Part shown: piece after piece, positions 5,518 to 6,159 of the stretch
Position numbering within the stretch: the stretch's first letter is position 1
Layout: each line of letters begins with the position of its first letter
DNA from: Endomicrobium sp.
Lineage (GTDB): Bacteria > Elusimicrobiota > Endomicrobiia > Endomicrobiales > Endomicrobiaceae
DNA: 6,159 nt
Assembly (NCBI GenBank): GCA_031264425.1
Contig: JAISDY010000076.1
Span: forward strand, 1 to 6,159
Direction of reading: 5' to 3'
Translations under genes and position numbers: made by a program
The notes under the pieces: model-generated
The model's database searches: none
Told to the model about the DNA's origin: nothing
Seen by the model: only the letters and a program-made list of their open reading frames with translations

Positions 5518-6141
5518 TTAAGCGAAATATATTCTACCTTTTTCTATTTTATATTCCAACGATTTTATTATTGTTTTTACTGCTTTCACAGCTTCGTCTA
5601 ATTTTTTATTTATAACCAAATACTCATACTTGGGAAGATATTTAAGCTCTTTTTTAGCGTTAAGCATACGCATAGATATTGTGTCTTTACAGTCTTTATT
5701 TCTTACCATTAATCTTTTTTCAAGAGTCTTAAAATCAGGCGTCATTATAAAAATCATACAAGAATTGTTTGGATACTGTTTTTTAATGCTTGTTCCACCC
5801 TGAACGTCTATCTCTAAAATTATATTTTTGCCAACGCCCAAAGTTTTATTAAGGAATTCTTTTGAAGTGCCATAATAATTGCCGTGTACTTTAGCCCACT
5901 CGGCAAACTTCTTTTCTTTAATCATTTGCTTAAATTTATCTTCACTTATGAAATAATAATTTTTGCCATTTTCTTCGCCTTTTCTTGGGTATCTTGTGGT
6001 ATAAGATATTGAATAACTTATATTTTTTTTACCTTCAGCCAAAACAGCTTCGCATATGCTGCTTTTGCCGGCTCCGGAAGGGGCAGAAATAATTATTATA
6101 TTGCCTGCTTTTTTGATAGGATTGCTTATTTTTTTACTCAC
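5518..6141 (-). CDS. gmk: Guanylate kinase
   Basis: Guanylate kinase transfers phosphate from ATP to GMP to give GDP, an essential cytoplasmic step of guanine nucleotide supply and recycling. The 207-residue protein is complete: P-loop SAPSGAGKSS (19-28), the GMP-binding stretch SYTTRYPRKGEENGKNYYF (46-64), EWAKVHGNYYGT (81-92), ILEIDVQGG (108-116) and the lid region with arginines (RLMVRNKD, 143-150; SMRMLNAKKEL, 156-166). Translation appears to begin at GTG 6141; GGAA at 6150-6147 lies five bases upstream, and no ATG lies nearer the P-loop. The N-terminus has about ten extra lysine-rich residues relative to the shortest homologues. It is the first visible gene of the minus-strand cluster. 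Only 18 bases of upstream sequence are present, so the promoter or a preceding gene lies outside the window. Confidence 0.97.
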   Translation of the reverse strand: MSKKISNPIKKAGNIIIISAPSGAGKSSICEAVLAEGKKNISYSISYTTRYPRKGEENGKNYYFISEDKFKQMIKEKKFAEWAKVHGNYYGTSKEFLNKTLGVGKNIILEIDVQGGTSIKKQYPNNSCMIFIMTPDFKTLEKRLMVRNKDCKDTISMRMLNAKKELKYLPKYEYLVINKKLDEAVKAVKTIIKSLEYKIEKGRIYFA

Positions 6142-6159
6142 AAAAGTTCCAAAATAAGT

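Overview
The window is A+T-rich bacterial DNA. It is dominated by a tight minus-strand cluster of housekeeping genes, which in transcription order are gmk, rpoZ (divergent), coaC, coaB, a family 4 uracil-DNA glycosylase, priA and then crcB. The core order gmk-rpoZ-coaBC-priA is a widely conserved bacterial neighbourhood. The low G+C, the very compact spacing, the divergent omega subunit and the nearby solitary restriction-specificity gene would fit a host-associated bacterium such as an Elusimicrobiota/Endomicrobium-type symbiont. That assignment is an impression from gene content and style and is not demonstrated by the sequence.

Layout from left to right. Bases 1-130 hold no convincing gene; an open minus-strand frame running off the left edge is the only hint. 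Bases 131-718 (+) encode a single-TRD type I restriction specificity (S) subunit with no M or R gene beside it. A 15-codon reading frame with a good ribosome binding site follows at 726-773 and may be a relic or leader. Bases 774-827 separate this from the convergent minus-strand genes. crcB (fluoride channel) occupies 828-1202, and 1203-1329 is non-coding. priA (1330-3315), the uracil-DNA glycosylase (3312-4073), coaB (4021-4674), coaC (4677-5219), rpoZ (5238-5495) and gmk (5518-6141) then follow with gaps of 22, 18 and 2 bases and overlaps of 53 and 4 bases. They very probably form one transcript whose promoter lies at or beyond the right edge.

Functionally the cluster mixes GMP phosphorylation (gmk), an RNA polymerase assembly subunit (rpoZ), two successive steps of coenzyme A synthesis (coaB then coaC in pathway order), removal of uracil from DNA, and replication restart (priA). 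The notable points are a CoaBC enzyme encoded as two separate genes in different reading frames, a PriA that appears to lack the winged-helix domain, a glycosylase gene embedded between coaB and priA with overlaps on both sides, and an orphan half-size HsdS. I see no tRNA, rRNA, CRISPR array, insertion sequence or clear riboswitch, and no obviously new multi-gene system.
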